In this document: in pieces, positions 1-10,974 of the stretch
Layout of the letters: the number at the start of each line of letters is the position of its first letter
Position numbering within the stretch: the first letter of the stretch is position 1
Origin: Silene conica
Taxonomy: Eukaryota; Streptophyta; Magnoliopsida; Caryophyllales; Caryophyllaceae
Assembly (NCBI GenBank): GCA_029255685.2
Contig: CM055319.2
Coordinates: 32,947,068 to 33,011,067 of the forward strand
Direction: 5' to 3'
DNA: 64,000 nt
Position numbers and translations under genes: made by a program
Notes under the pieces: generated by a model
Told to the model about the DNA's origin: nothing
Databases searched by the model: none
The model's input: only the letters and a program-made list of their open reading frames with translations

Positions 1-297
1 GAGGCACTAAACTGAAGAGGGGAGTCCTAAATAACATTGTGAATGCTATGATTTATCATATTTGGATCCAGAGAAACAAGGCCAGAGTAGAAAATAGACT
101 GATGAGACCTACTTTTGTGTTCAAATGTATTAAGGATGAGGCATGTATGAGAATTGAGCAAAGATGTAAAGGTCTTATCCCACATAAGGATAAGACCTGG
201 ATAACTAGATTGATGATATAAGGGACTTTGTAAGGAAGGTTCACACCTTCTGTTTATTGGTTCTCTAATATAATTTTTACATTTTACCAAAAAAAAG
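1..297 (+). mobile_element. 3' end of a LINE (non-LTR retrotransposon), 5'-truncated by the window
   Basis: An open frame enters from the left edge and stops at 219-221. It reads as the C-terminal tail of a plant LINE ORF2, with a segment resembling the region after the reverse transcriptase (HIWIQRNKAR, then a Cys-containing stretch). About 70 bp of 3' untranslated sequence follow and end in an A-rich tract at 289-296, as expected of a LINE 3' terminus. No domain with catalytic residues lies inside the window, so the family call rests on tail similarity and the A-tract only. Confidence 0.5.
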
Positions 298-1348
298 GAG
301 GGGATGATCCAATCATGGTAGGGGCTGAACCTACTAGGGATGCGTGGGACTCAAAGAAGGGTCGGGAATTAGTCTTGTTTGAATTATATTCGGGGAACGG
401 GCTGTTTTGTTATTAATACAAGATTAAATGGATTCTACAACCTTGGCCCAATGAGGTAATGATAAAGATCATCACGAATAGAGCAAGGGTTGAGAAGGAG
501 CGGTCAAACCACCGAGTCAAGGTGGCTGGTTGGTCACGGAGTGGTGGCTCGTCCAAGACCAAGGCCGAGTTCTCACTCGGTTATTTCAAGACTCCAATTC
601 TATTTTGGAGATTGTTATTTGTTTTAATTAGTTTTATTTTAGCTAGTTTGTTACAAGTTTGTTAGTTAGTTATAATAAGTTTGTTAGGTGGTTACTAAGT
701 TGTTACAACTAGGTTGTTACTTGGTTGTTGCAAGTTAGTTACAATTAGTTAGTTATTCTAAGGGTTGTTAGGAGTTAGTTATTAATTAGTTACAACCTGA
801 TTTAGTGTATGATTTAATAAGGATTAAGTTTAATCCATTAGGATAGAAATTAGGACTTCTATTATGAGTAGGACTCGAGTTAATCAACCGAGTTGGGAGG
901 CGTGTGACTAGTCGTGTGCCTTACTATAAATAGGCATCGTTGTTCTTTATATTTGACGCAATTCACGATTAATAAAAATACAAACTTTCAAATTATAAGG
1001 CTTTTATAATTTCAGGACTCATCGCATGTTGATCCAAACCGTTAATATTTGTCACGTTTCAAATATTAGCACGAATTACAAACTATAGCTCTAGGGAGTA
1101 ATTCACCATTGTTTTACGTATATGTCTAGGTCAAGCAAATATCCTTCTACCTTAAGGATTCACCTTCAGACGATCATCCATCCACCACCACCATAACCGA
1201 CGACAACCACCAACGCCACCATCACCACCGTGTTCATCATAATCAACGTTCATCTACATCACCATCGAGATCATTCACCACCATATTCATTCAAGATTCA
1301 CCAAAGATCGTTCCATACATACATTTATCATACTATTTACATTCAAGA
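298..1348 (+). promoter_or_regulatory. Probable LTR and leader of gypsy element F (boundaries unresolved)
   Basis: This stretch has no convincing gene. It lies just upstream of a gag-protease remnant. It contains a TATA-like TATAAATAG at 925-933 and an AATAAA at 971-976, the spacing expected of an LTR promoter and polyadenylation region. Part of it (about 600-800) is rich in GTTAGTTA-type short repeats, and 1150-1300 is CAC/CAT-rich. I could not find clean TG...CA ends or a primer-binding site, so the LTR limits are not given. The 68-codon frame at 459-665 looks fortuitous. Confidence 0.4.
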
Positions 1349-2466
1349 TTGTTCTTAAGGGTTCAAGAAGCTTCCGTGGACGTGGAACTACAAATTTATT
1401 CTGATTTTGATACTCTAACAAGTTTGTGCTTGAAGGTTGAGGCACAAGGGAAGGCAAGATACGGAGGGAGTAGCATGTGGAACCGTATAGGGGAGTGGGG
1501 GAAGGAGAATCGTCCTAGGGGAACCCTAGCACGAGTGGAGCGATCAACGCGGGGAAGTCAGGTGCGAGTGGGACACTACAATGCAAATCCAATCCAACTC
1601 CAACACCAAACGAGATCAGCCTATCTAAGGTTAGGTGCTTTAAGTGCCAAGGGTTTGGGCACTTCAAGAACGCGTGTCCTAACAAGAGGATCGTGACGAT
1701 GAGGGAAGCTTTAACTTGCTTAAACTTGGTAGGAGAAGGTGAGGAGTCCGAGGAAGAAGAGGAGATGGGAGGCTACGGTGAGCGTGAGGGTGAGCGTGAG
1801 GGAGATCATGAGGGGGGAGGAAGTCCGGAACCATTAGAGGCACCGAACTCTAATACGCTAGTCCTTAGGACCCTACAAGCCCAATCCACATCGATCACAA
1901 CCGAACAACGAGACCATATTTTTCATACTAAGTGCCAAGTCAAGGATAAGTGGTATAGTATGATTATAGATGGATGAAGTTGTACAAACGTAGCATCCAA
2001 AGGGATGGTGACTAAGCTAGCCTTACCCACAACGAAACATCCAAAACCATATGCCTTACATTGGTTAGGTGACGGAAACAAGGTTAGAGTTACTAAGCAA
2101 GTGCGCGTGGGGTTAGCCATGGGCTCATATAAGGATGAGGTGCTATGTGATGTAGTACCACTGGATGCTTGTCATATTATTCTGGGGCGTCCTTGGCAAT
2201 TCGATAGTGATGTCTTACATTGGGGAAGAGTCAACGAGTACGAGCTAATGGACAAGGGCAAACGAATCATACTTAAGCCCATGAGTCCAATGGATGTAGG
2301 GTTGATGAGAGCTCAATCGGGAAAGAATACTCAACTAACCAATTCGGTCTTTGCCATAGCTAGGGAGGACGAGGATGTAAAGGAGGTATTAGGGGCTGAT
2401 TCGATCGTGGAGGAAGGTAAGGAGGAAGTGGTTAGCACGGTGGTGCTAAGGGATAGCCTAGGGGAG
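1349..2466 (+). pseudogene. Gag zinc knuckle and aspartic protease remnant of chromovirus-like gypsy element F
   Basis: The frame at 1636-1677 encodes a CCHC zinc knuckle (CFKCQGFGHFKNAC), the RNA-binding motif of Gag. An acidic linker and a retropepsin-like domain follow, typical of plant gypsy polyproteins (DVVPLDACHIILGRPWQFD). At the protease active site the usual Asp-Gly-Gly-Ser reads Asp-Gly-stop-Ser, because a TGA lies at 1975-1977. The N-terminal Gag is poorly recognisable in 1349-1635. Reverse transcriptase and integrase are absent: the sequence is cut at 2467 by the end of an unrelated LTR. F is therefore a dead fragment. Clade within the chromoviruses is not resolved. Confidence 0.75.
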
Positions 2467-2825
2467 TGATACTCGTCGTTGTGGGTGTCAAAGATAAGAT
2501 TTATAAAACCAAACTAAAACTATAGATAGCGATAGTAAGGGTCGAACCACAGAGAGACGTAGCTAATTATGTTTGCGAATTCAAAGTCTATTGAAGGAAC
2601 AAAATAAGGAGGGGTTTGATTGTTTGTTTGAGACTAACAACTAAGATTATAAAATAAGAGAAATCTAGAACAAGGTAAAAGGATGATTGGAAACTTCGGT
2701 TCACCATGGCTAAGGTAAGTCTAAAAAAGGGTAGATAACTCATGAACACAATCTCAAGAAACGTGAATAAGCCTCTCGTCAATATTCATCCAAATCCTTA
2801 CGGTCTTAGGATTCCTAAACGACAA
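2467..2825 (-). mobile_element. Truncated LTR of the E/E2 OTA family
   Basis: The segment begins TGATACTCGTCG at the point where element F stops. It matches the first ~370 bp of the LTR at 62150 by eye: shared caaagataagatttataaa, gggtcgaa.cacagagaga and ccttacggtcttagg.ttcct. Similarity ends near 2825. The rest of the LTR is missing and no matching target duplication was found, so this is a solo or truncated LTR. Confidence 0.75.
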
Positions 2826-3388
2826 CAGGTCACAACTTTTCAATTTCTGGAAACATCTTAACAATTCATAATGATGTTGAAGAACAGTATTTTGTAATAA
2901 CACATATAATGCAATTTTCAAAAGGACACATAATATATGTTACAGGAAACAAAACTATGAATTTATTATGTACCCAGAATTAGTGATTTTGTAACCACAT
3001 TAGTGTATCAGCTGATATAAATGTAATATCATTTCCGTAATATGTAGCCACCTACACATTTACTTAACTTAAAAGAAAACAGGAAACATCAATTCGATTT
3101 GTGGAAACATCTTACCAATCCATACAGATGTTGAATTACAATATTTTCTAGGTACAAACTAACCATAACTGGTAACATATATTAACCACAAATTATGAAA
3201 TTAGTCGTTCATCTTCAGATTCACTTTTTATATTAAACTATATTTCACTTTTCATAATAAACTATATTTCAATAAAAGTGGTCACATATTGGAAATGAAA
3301 CACTAACTAATCAAACTATATTTCAGTTTTCATATTCACCTTCACTATGACTTTCATTGTTACTTTCAGGAATATCCTCCTCAATCAC
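2826..3388. other. Unclassified AT-rich interval
   Basis: No ORF with recognisable similarity. Two diverged copies of a phrase, GGAAACATCTTA.CAAT with a nearby GATGTTGAA, occur near 2850-2885 and 3105-3135. A short phrase AAACTATATTTCA recurs at about 3235-3325. It could be decayed transposon sequence between the E-family LTR scrap and the G LTR. Confidence 0.4.
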
Positions 3389-3915
3389 TGTAAAACCCTC
3401 GTCGCAGCGGAAAGATAAAACATACAAACATGCCAAAATTTACGCGGAACTTAAACTTTAACATGCAAGATAAAACGAGGTGAATTAAAACAAACTATAC
3501 AAACTGAAATAAGCAAAACATAGATAAGTATATGTCTAAGTACGAAAAGTATAAATACAAAATAGCCTGGGATGGCACATCCCTACAGGCACTCAAGTAT
3601 AAATCCAAAACATCTAGGTCTAGCTAACGATAGGAAAGGTAAGTCATCGATGAAAGGATCATCGCTCGCTAGCTTCCTGTAACCACCCATCAACCTGTCA
3701 TGTACCTACATACATGAAAAACATGTACGCCACAATCAGTGGGGAGTGACTAGAGTTCTCCTAGCCACCTATTGTTAACGACACGTAACACATAAAGCAT
3801 CCAACATACTCCAACATTTATAACATGTGAACCATATATACTAATATCTCAACTTTCATATCAACATGCAATACTATGCAAAGGCTCTCAACTAACTTCG
3901 AAAGCTATTTGAAAT

Positions 3916-6090
3916 GAGAGCCGGTTTCCCTTCCGGTTGCCCGGCCAGGGGGTCTTTCAATCCAAACCATTTACGAAACCAGACTAAGAGTCGTCCAATG
4001 CCTTGGACGAACAGTTCTAAGATATACAACACTCTATATAAACACAATAAATCAGCAACATCTGACACTGTACCCCAACTCAGGCAAGCAGATGCAATCA
4101 GTAGTATTTAGAACCTACCCCAACTCAGGCAAGCATTAAACACAATCACAGTGTCCAAGTCACACCCCAACTCAGGTAAACTTGGGACACAAATCAGCAA
4201 GTAGACATTCGTAGCCGCAACTCAGGCACAAATGGATACCAATCAGCTAATAATGGTTCATAACGCAACTCAGTCAGAACCATTACCCTTCGTAGTGAAA
4301 TCGGGATCCCAACTCAGACCCAACCCACTACGGTCAAACAAACTCACGGTAGGACAGAGGTCGCAACTCAGACATATTCCTACCGCATCATCCATACACA
4401 TGACGGTCCGTACGTCGCAACTCAGACTAGGCCGTCACGCCACAAACACTCACGAGCCAAACTAGAGGATCGCAACTCAGATCATAACTTGACACAAATC
4501 AATCATCAGTACATATCGTACTCTAGCGGTCCCAACTCAGACATATTCTGATATGTACTACAACCAAGTCCTTAGTCCTAACTTTATAGACCTCTAAACA
4601 ACACTTAATTGACCCCAGGAACTAAGTTAACGGAGAGCCGGTTTCCCTTTCGGTTACCCGACCGGAGGTCTCTATCCTCACTCCATTCCCGAACCCCATA
4701 TAGTGCCGCCCGAACTCCGGGGACCACAACACACGTATAAGGCATACAAAACAAGTCGCAAGCAAACCAGACACCCAACTCAGGCAAGCACTAAACACAA
4801 TCACAGTGTCCAAGTCACACCCCAACTCAGGTAAACTTGGGACACAAATCAGCAAGTAGACATTCGTAGCCGCAACTCAGGCACGAATGGATACCAATCA
4901 TCTAATAATGGTTCATAACGCAACTCAGTCAGAACCATTACCCTTCGTAGTGAAATCGGGATCCGAACTCAGACCTAACCCACTACGGTCAAACAAAATC
5001 ACGGTAGGATAGATGTCGCAACTCAGACATGTTCCTACCGCATCATCCATACGAAAAGACGGTCCGTACGTCGCAACTCAGACTAGGCCATTACGCCACA
5101 AACACTCACGAGTCAAACTAGAGGATCGCAACTCACATCATAACTTGACACAAATCAATCATCAGTACATATCGTACTCTAGCGGTCCCAACTCAGACGT
5201 ATTCTGATATGTACTATAACCAAGTCCTTAGTCCTAACATTATAGACCTCTAAATAACACTTAATTGACCCCAAGAACTAAGTTAACGGAGAGCCGGTTT
5301 CCCTTTCGGTTACCCGACCGGGGGGTTTCTATCCTCACTCCATTCCCGAACCCCATATAGTGCCGCCCGAACTCCGGCGACCACAACACACGTATAAGGC
5401 ATACAGAACAAGTCTCAAGCAAACCATACACCCAACTCAGGCAAGCACTAAACACAATCACAGTGTCCAAGTCACACCCCAACTCAGGTAAACTTGGGAC
5501 ACAAATCAGCAAGTAGACATTCGTAGCCGCAACTCAGGCACGAATGGATACCAATCAGCTAATAATGGTTCATAACGCAACTCAGTCAGAACCATTACCC
5601 TTCGTAGTGAAATCGGGATCCGAACTCAGACCTAACCCACTACGGTCAAACAAAATCACGGTAGGATAGATGTCGCAACTCAGACATATTCCTACCGCAT
5701 CATCCATACGGAAAGACGGTCCGTACGTCGCAACTCAGACTAGGCCGTCACGCCACAAACACTCACGAGTCAAACTAGAGGATCGCAACTCAGATCATAA
5801 CTTGACACAAATCAATCATCAGTACATATCGTACTCTAGCGGTCCCAACTCAGACATATTCTTATATTTACTACAACCAAGTCCTTAGTCCTAACTTTAT
5901 AGACCTCTAAACAACACTTAATTGACCCCAAGAACTAAGTTAACGGAGAGCCGGTTTCCCTTTCGGTTACCCGACCGGGGGGGTCTCTATCCTCACTCCA
6001 TTCCCGAACCCCATATAGTGTTGCCCGAACTCCGGGGACCAGAAACACACGTATAAGGCAAACGGAACAAGTCTCAAGCAAATCAGACAA
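3916..6090. repeat. Tandem repeat of about 656 bp, three units plus a partial, inside the G LTR
   Basis: The phrase GAGAGCCGGTTTCCC marks unit starts at about 3916, 4633, 5289 and 5946, giving periods of 717, 656 and 657. Units 2 and 3 are nearly identical by eye; the first is longer and more diverged. Each unit contains an ordered series of stem-loops, annotated separately. Confidence 0.9.
4059..5889. repeat. Array of stem-loops with an invariant AACTCAG loop core
   Basis: AACTCAG (usually CAACTCAG, once ending CAC) recurs about 28 times at 44-60 nt spacing. In unit 1 it starts at 4076, 4121, 4168, 4218, 4266, 4310, 4364, 4418, 4473 and 4533. Most copies sit in the loop of a different short inverted repeat. 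Examples are CATCTG/CAGATG (4059-4064 with 4089-4094), TAATGGTTC/GAACCATTA (4251-4259 with 4277-4285), CGTAGTG/CACTACG (4291-4297 with 4326-4332), CGGTAGGA/TCCTACCG (4347-4354 with 4378-4385) and AGTACATATC/GATATGTACT (4508-4517 with 4550-4559). Function unknown. Confidence 0.85.
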
Positions 6091-6129
6091 GCCGATCAAA
6101 AGTTAAAGCGATTTTATAAGAAGAGGGGT

Positions 6130-6410
6130 CCTCAGCCAGTCGCAGACATGCTGCCAGTCAGCCGTCTGACAACCCTCTTCAATACAACCTTCTTTAGAAA
6201 CAACGAATAAAATGGGAAGGGGTTCCCAACCGGTCGACTGGCCGCCGGCCACCCGGCTGGGGGACCTCTCCCTAGCCTTCCCTTCTTACTACGAAACACA
6301 ACACAAGGTGTCTCAGCCGGTCGATCGGCGGCCGGCCACCCGGCTGAGCACCCTTTCAGCAATATTTCAAAAGACACGAGAAAAACCCAAGACGAACACT
6401 CAGCCGGTTA
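6130..6410. repeat. GC-rich hairpins in the G LTR
   Basis: CTCAGCCGG at 6312-6320 pairs perfectly with CCGGCTGAG at 6340-6348. The interval between contains GGTCGATCGG, resembling the 12-mer palindrome of elements C-E. A related, imperfect hairpin lies at about 6221-6266 (GGTTCCCAACCGG against CCGGCTGGGGGACC). A third weaker arm pair lies near 6133-6171. The region stands out as GC-rich in an AT-rich LTR. Confidence 0.6.
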
Positions 6411-7449
6411 CGCAAAATCGACATTTCACCAAAAATTCAAGAAATCGGTTCTAATCTTCTAAATTACAACAACCAATGTTTACCCAGCATATTAAACATA
6501 CATAAGATTCATAAACAAGCATTTAAACCAACAAGAAACACATATTAAGGTCATACTTTGTATTCGTCTTAACTTCTCAAAAACTGAAAATGAACATCTT
6601 AAACATATGAAACATCACAAACTCTAATTAAATCATATGGTGAATATGGGAAGTGAAATCCTAACATATTCCTACATTCATACAACAACGTAAACTCAAA
6701 TTTCAGAATCAACATCAAAAATAAACACAAATTGTGGTACTTTAACAATAAGGCTGAGTTACTCATAATAGCCACCTCAAAGCTGTTTAACCTCCGAAAT
6801 CTTCTTCCATCACGTAAGTATCGACCTCCGGGTTATCACAAACACCGCATAAAACAACTCAAACTTCAAAAGCAACCCACGAATTTCGAAATACCCAAAC
6901 AGGCCGGAATTTCAACTGTCACAAATTGCAAGATTGATTACCTGAAAACGACGGGCCCGAGAAGAGCAATCCGTAGCCGCGAAAATCGTCTCAATCGGAT
7001 AAGAAACGAAGATTTTATGCGAGTTTTAAGATTGAAAGAGAAAAGATGCAAAAATGGTGTTTTGGGTTTCTTTTTGTGAAATCTGAAAAGTGAAGTGAAG
7101 GAGAGAGGTGGAGGTTGGTGGGGTTAGGGTTTTGTGAGGAAAAAGAGGGAAAATGGGTCCATCAACAAGTTAGGCCCATAAGACAAGTTTTAAGACGGTT
7201 TAAGCTAAAAACACTGACTTAAAGTAACTATAAACTTAAGACGATATAATTTTTTCTGGATTATGAAATTAAATTGCTAAGTCGTAAGTTACGCAATTAA
7301 ATGAAATCTTATTTAAATCCTTTAAAATATTCTCACCTAAATTAATCAGTTATATAAATGAAATTCCAAAAATTACGAAATATAAATTATTTCTCGAACT
7401 TGAGCTTAAAATCTTTAAATTTCCAAGTCCCGAAATATTGGGTGTTACA

Positions 7450-8763
7450 ATCACCCCATCTTTCAAAAAGTTTCGTCCTCGAAACTTGAAAACAGAAGTA
7501 AGTACGAAAACAACTTTAATTACGAAAACGTATTACCCGGGTTATGGTAACCCAAAACTTTATGTTTCAAAAAGGTTTCAAATAGATTCCAAGGCACAAG
7601 TCTTTGTCAATGGACATTGGGATTCTCGTTACGTATTCAAGAGTCCGACATTCCAAATCTGAGACAAGTCCCAAAATTAAATCAAATAAAGTTCAAAGTT
7701 TAGATTGATTCGGTGTTGATAAGCACAACACAGGTTATCAGACGTCTCCAATAACTAGTTCCAGTGGCAATCAACGCTGAAATCCATCAAAGTTGTAAAA
7801 CATTCGGCTCTTTAAAACCAAGTTTCCTTCAAAATCAACCTTTATTCTCAAATCCTCGAAAGAGTAAAATAGTAACAATGACAAAAGGTTACTTCCAACG
7901 GAAGAGGAAGTAGTTTCAAACTTTGAAAACAAATAAGATTTTCCAAAAACTGCAACTTTTAAGGTTAACAATAGGAAACCATTCCAAAAACGGTCAAATT
8001 TAAATTCCTCAAATAAGTACAGCTGTAAAAGTTCCACGAGTTTACTATCGACAAAAAGGAAACCAAATTCTTAACGATTACGGCAGGCACCGAGACAACC
8101 ATTCGAATTACTTTTAACACGATAACCAAGAAATTTCGGTTTCGCAACTAACAGAGCATCAGGGATGGATCGAAGGGGGTGGAAACCTTTAGGCTAGAGA
8201 TCGAGGAAGACGGTAACAACTGCAAAGAACGGGGATACGCATCACTCAATACATAAACGAAACATTGTTACAATGATCCCCCATACACCCCATGGGGAAA
8301 AGCTTAAGCCTATATTCCAGATCCAGGTTTGCGCACTCTCGAAATCCTAAACCAAAATTTTCATTATAACATCAAATTCCAAAAATTTAGGATACAATAC
8401 TCTCTACACCACAACTCTCCCCAATCAGATAGGCCATAACCAAAATCATCTATAACCTTTAGTCCTACACGACTCAATTCCATCAAACTCATTCCACGGG
8501 AGCACTTCGAAATCCTCAAATCCCGAATGTTACAGCCATAAAGTGAATATTCAAATTAAGGCCCTACTAAAGTAACAGCTTCTAAACCATCCGGTTCTTA
8601 ACCTCTTTACCAAGAGCATACATCCCAAAGGGAAATTCCACAGAAGTAACAATTTTCACTCCTACAGTTTCCATAAGGTTTAGCTATTCCAATTCCGAGA
8701 TTCCTCAAATGATATTCACGGACACGTATAAGTTGCAAATTTCTACTCTGTGATTACCTCAAA
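7450..8763 (-). mobile_element. 3' internal fragment of element G, non-coding as far as can be read
   Basis: This follows the G LTR on the internal side and is cut at 8764 by the LTR of element A. It starts with the LTR-adjacent block seen in A and B. No integrase or chromodomain could be recognised on either strand. It is probably the 3' untranslated part of G or a heavily mutated pol end. The last bases before the A LTR, TCAAA at 8759-8763, are the expected target site of A; the partner copy lies outside the window or is lost. Confidence 0.5.
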
Positions 8764-10974
8764 TGTAACACCCCCATTTACCTAGGAGCCTGAACTAGGA
8801 CTTCCAAGGTAAATAAGACCGTTACCATCCTAGTTAAACCAGGGTAATAGATAATCATAGTGAAAGATAGACAGTACTTTAGATATAAATTTGTTAACTG
8901 AAAGCTGGTACAAGACAAGTTTATGAAAAGTTCAAAGTCCATACAACTGATAACAACCTCAACTAAAACATGTGAAACTAAGTGATCTAGAACTAGGTCG
9001 GTCCATGCCGTGTCTCTCATTCCATGCCCAGCTCCTAATCCTGTTGTCTCTGACCTGAAAGATCTACTCCCCATTTCGGATCATTGTAGGTGAATACGAA
9101 TACACTGTCAACCTCGCGGTTGAGTAGGATAACAATAATAAACAATGCAAACAAATGTGATATGCAAATGTCATGAAATGCTCGAGCTCAATCAAAATCT
9201 CATTCTCATACCCTTGCACCAAGCCCTACCGAAACTCCCGGCAGACTATAATCGGTCGTCACCGAACACCAGCTCAACAGCTGATAAGACACCAGGCCTG
9301 GTCTGCAGAACCACCCTGGGCTTTATATAAGACCAACATCTGATCAATAACTTTCTCAATATCCAATGCACATGCATGCTTATGAATGCAATACAAATAA
9401 TACTAACCATACGATATCATGCTCATAAAATCATACTTGCATCCATAACATGCAATATCCACATACATTCATAACCAGTCATAAAATATGGTTCCAGTGT
9501 ATCCTACGTGGAGTAGCAAATTTGTAAACAAGCAACACCGTCTAGAAATACTCCACCTCGAAATCCGTTCCTATAAATATTATTTAATATTAAAATTCTA
9601 CTCATACATTACAGATTGTAAGTAAGCATATACTTACTAAACATAGGCTTACTAAATATAAATACGAACATTGACAATATACCTCTTACGATAATAACAA
9701 TAACACCAAGTATACTATCATACAATTATTAAAACCTATTAATAATATCATTTATATCTAGTATAATGAAACAATATCAATAACCAAAAAAAAAAACAAT
9801 AAACAACTATAATACTTTACCATGTGATAATAATAATAGTAATAAGGCCATAAGATTAAAATAATAAAATAAGGCTAACACTAATTACTAAGGCTAATTA
9901 AATATGCATTGAAATCAGGAAAACACAAGACCCACGTAAAACACGCAAAACACGCAAACCAACAGACCCCCTGCCGTGACCAACACCTTGTACGAACAGC
10001 GCCGCCAGCACCAACCACCGTCATTGACCTCACCTGTGACACCACGAAACTCGCCACTGAGCCACGGTGGTTCCTGGGACGTCAGCCACGGCGGTCGATG
10101 ACGCAACCACAACCACCCATTACCGTTCCAAACTCCCTGCCTCAAAACCAACCTTCTGATTCCCGTTAAACAACCCAACTAAAACCTAGACTATCGGCAG
10201 ACGTAACCACCCTAGACCACCACGACTACCACCAAACAAACCTATGTTCACCAATAAAACCAAAAACCTTAACACCCATAACAAAACTTACCCAGAAAGC
10301 ATTCGAAAACACACCCCAAAACCCGCGCTCAAACGCTGCTCTAACACAACCTAGATTCGTATATACGCAAACGCCCAAAACCACCACTATTGGTGGTCCT
10401 AGGAGGTCAACGACGGTATCCCTAGGGTCTAAAAGACAACTACTAACATCATAGTTCGGTAAAACGTAAAGAATTATAATTATACATGCTCACACGATTT
10501 GTAAAAACCGACTCAAAAACGAAAGAGGAAACAAAAATAACGAGACCACCGTGTGACATACCTCCTTCCCTGAGTGTTCGACCAGCCCTTGGACCCCTGA
10601 AACACCGAGTAAACCCCTCCCTTGCGTTCTCTGATGTGGCGGCAGAGTTGGTGTGAGGTTGTATAGGTGTCGATAGGTTTAGAATAGGGTTACACTTGTG
10701 TTTTATAAGGCGGCATGGAAACAGGTTTGAGGTGTTTGCATTAGTTCTTTACGTGGGCTGATTGGTGTTTGTATAGGTTATACCACATGGGCTGGTCATG
10801 CACGCATTACTAGGCCTATTATGCACTTACACACTTAAGAACTAATACTCACATGGCATCATACTAAACTTATTTAAAAAAAACAAATATAAAAGTAACA
10901 CGTTTTCGATAAATTATCGATAATAACAATAAATTAATTATTAATAAAATACTAATAAAATATGAGGTATTACA
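8764..10974 (-). mobile_element. 3' LTR of Tekay/Del-like gypsy element A (2,211 bp)
   Basis: Ends are TGTAACACCCCC at the left and GGTATTACA at the right. They are followed by GTCTTCCCTCC and AACTTCGTCCCGAAGTT, the LTR-internal junction of this lineage. The first ~350 bp align loosely with the B LTR at 13921 (GCCTGAACTAGGACT; GGTTGAGTAGG), so A and B are related families. LTR length differs about twofold, mostly from extra sequence at 9300-10700. The short frames at about 9909-10178 have no recognisable product. Confidence 0.8.

Larger units (their letters stand above)
3389..7449 (-). mobile_element. Long 3' LTR (about 4.06 kb) of Del/Tekay-like gypsy element G
   Basis: The left end TGTAAAACCCTCG and right end GGGTGTTACA form the imperfect inverted termini typical of Del-type LTRs. 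Just right of the end comes ATCACCCC followed by AAGTTTCGTCCTCGAAACTT. This parallels the block beside the A and B LTRs (GTCTTCCC..., AACTTCGTCCCGAAGTT), so this is a 3' LTR in minus orientation. Its length comes partly from 656-bp tandem repeats. The matching 5' LTR is not in the window. The 115-codon frame at 6732-7079 and other short frames have no recognisable product. Confidence 0.7.

Noticed and set aside
2826-3388. MITE in the unclassified interval
   Set aside because: No terminal inverted repeats or target duplication could be found.
4059-5889. CRISPR-like regularly spaced AACTCAG repeats
   Set aside because: The repeat is only 7-8 bp, spacing varies 44-60 nt, stems differ and the context is a plant LTR; no cas genes.
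9909-10178. Overlapping 86- and 87-codon frames in the A LTR
   Set aside because: Both strands are open over the same C-rich stretch, with no recognisable domain, inside an LTR.
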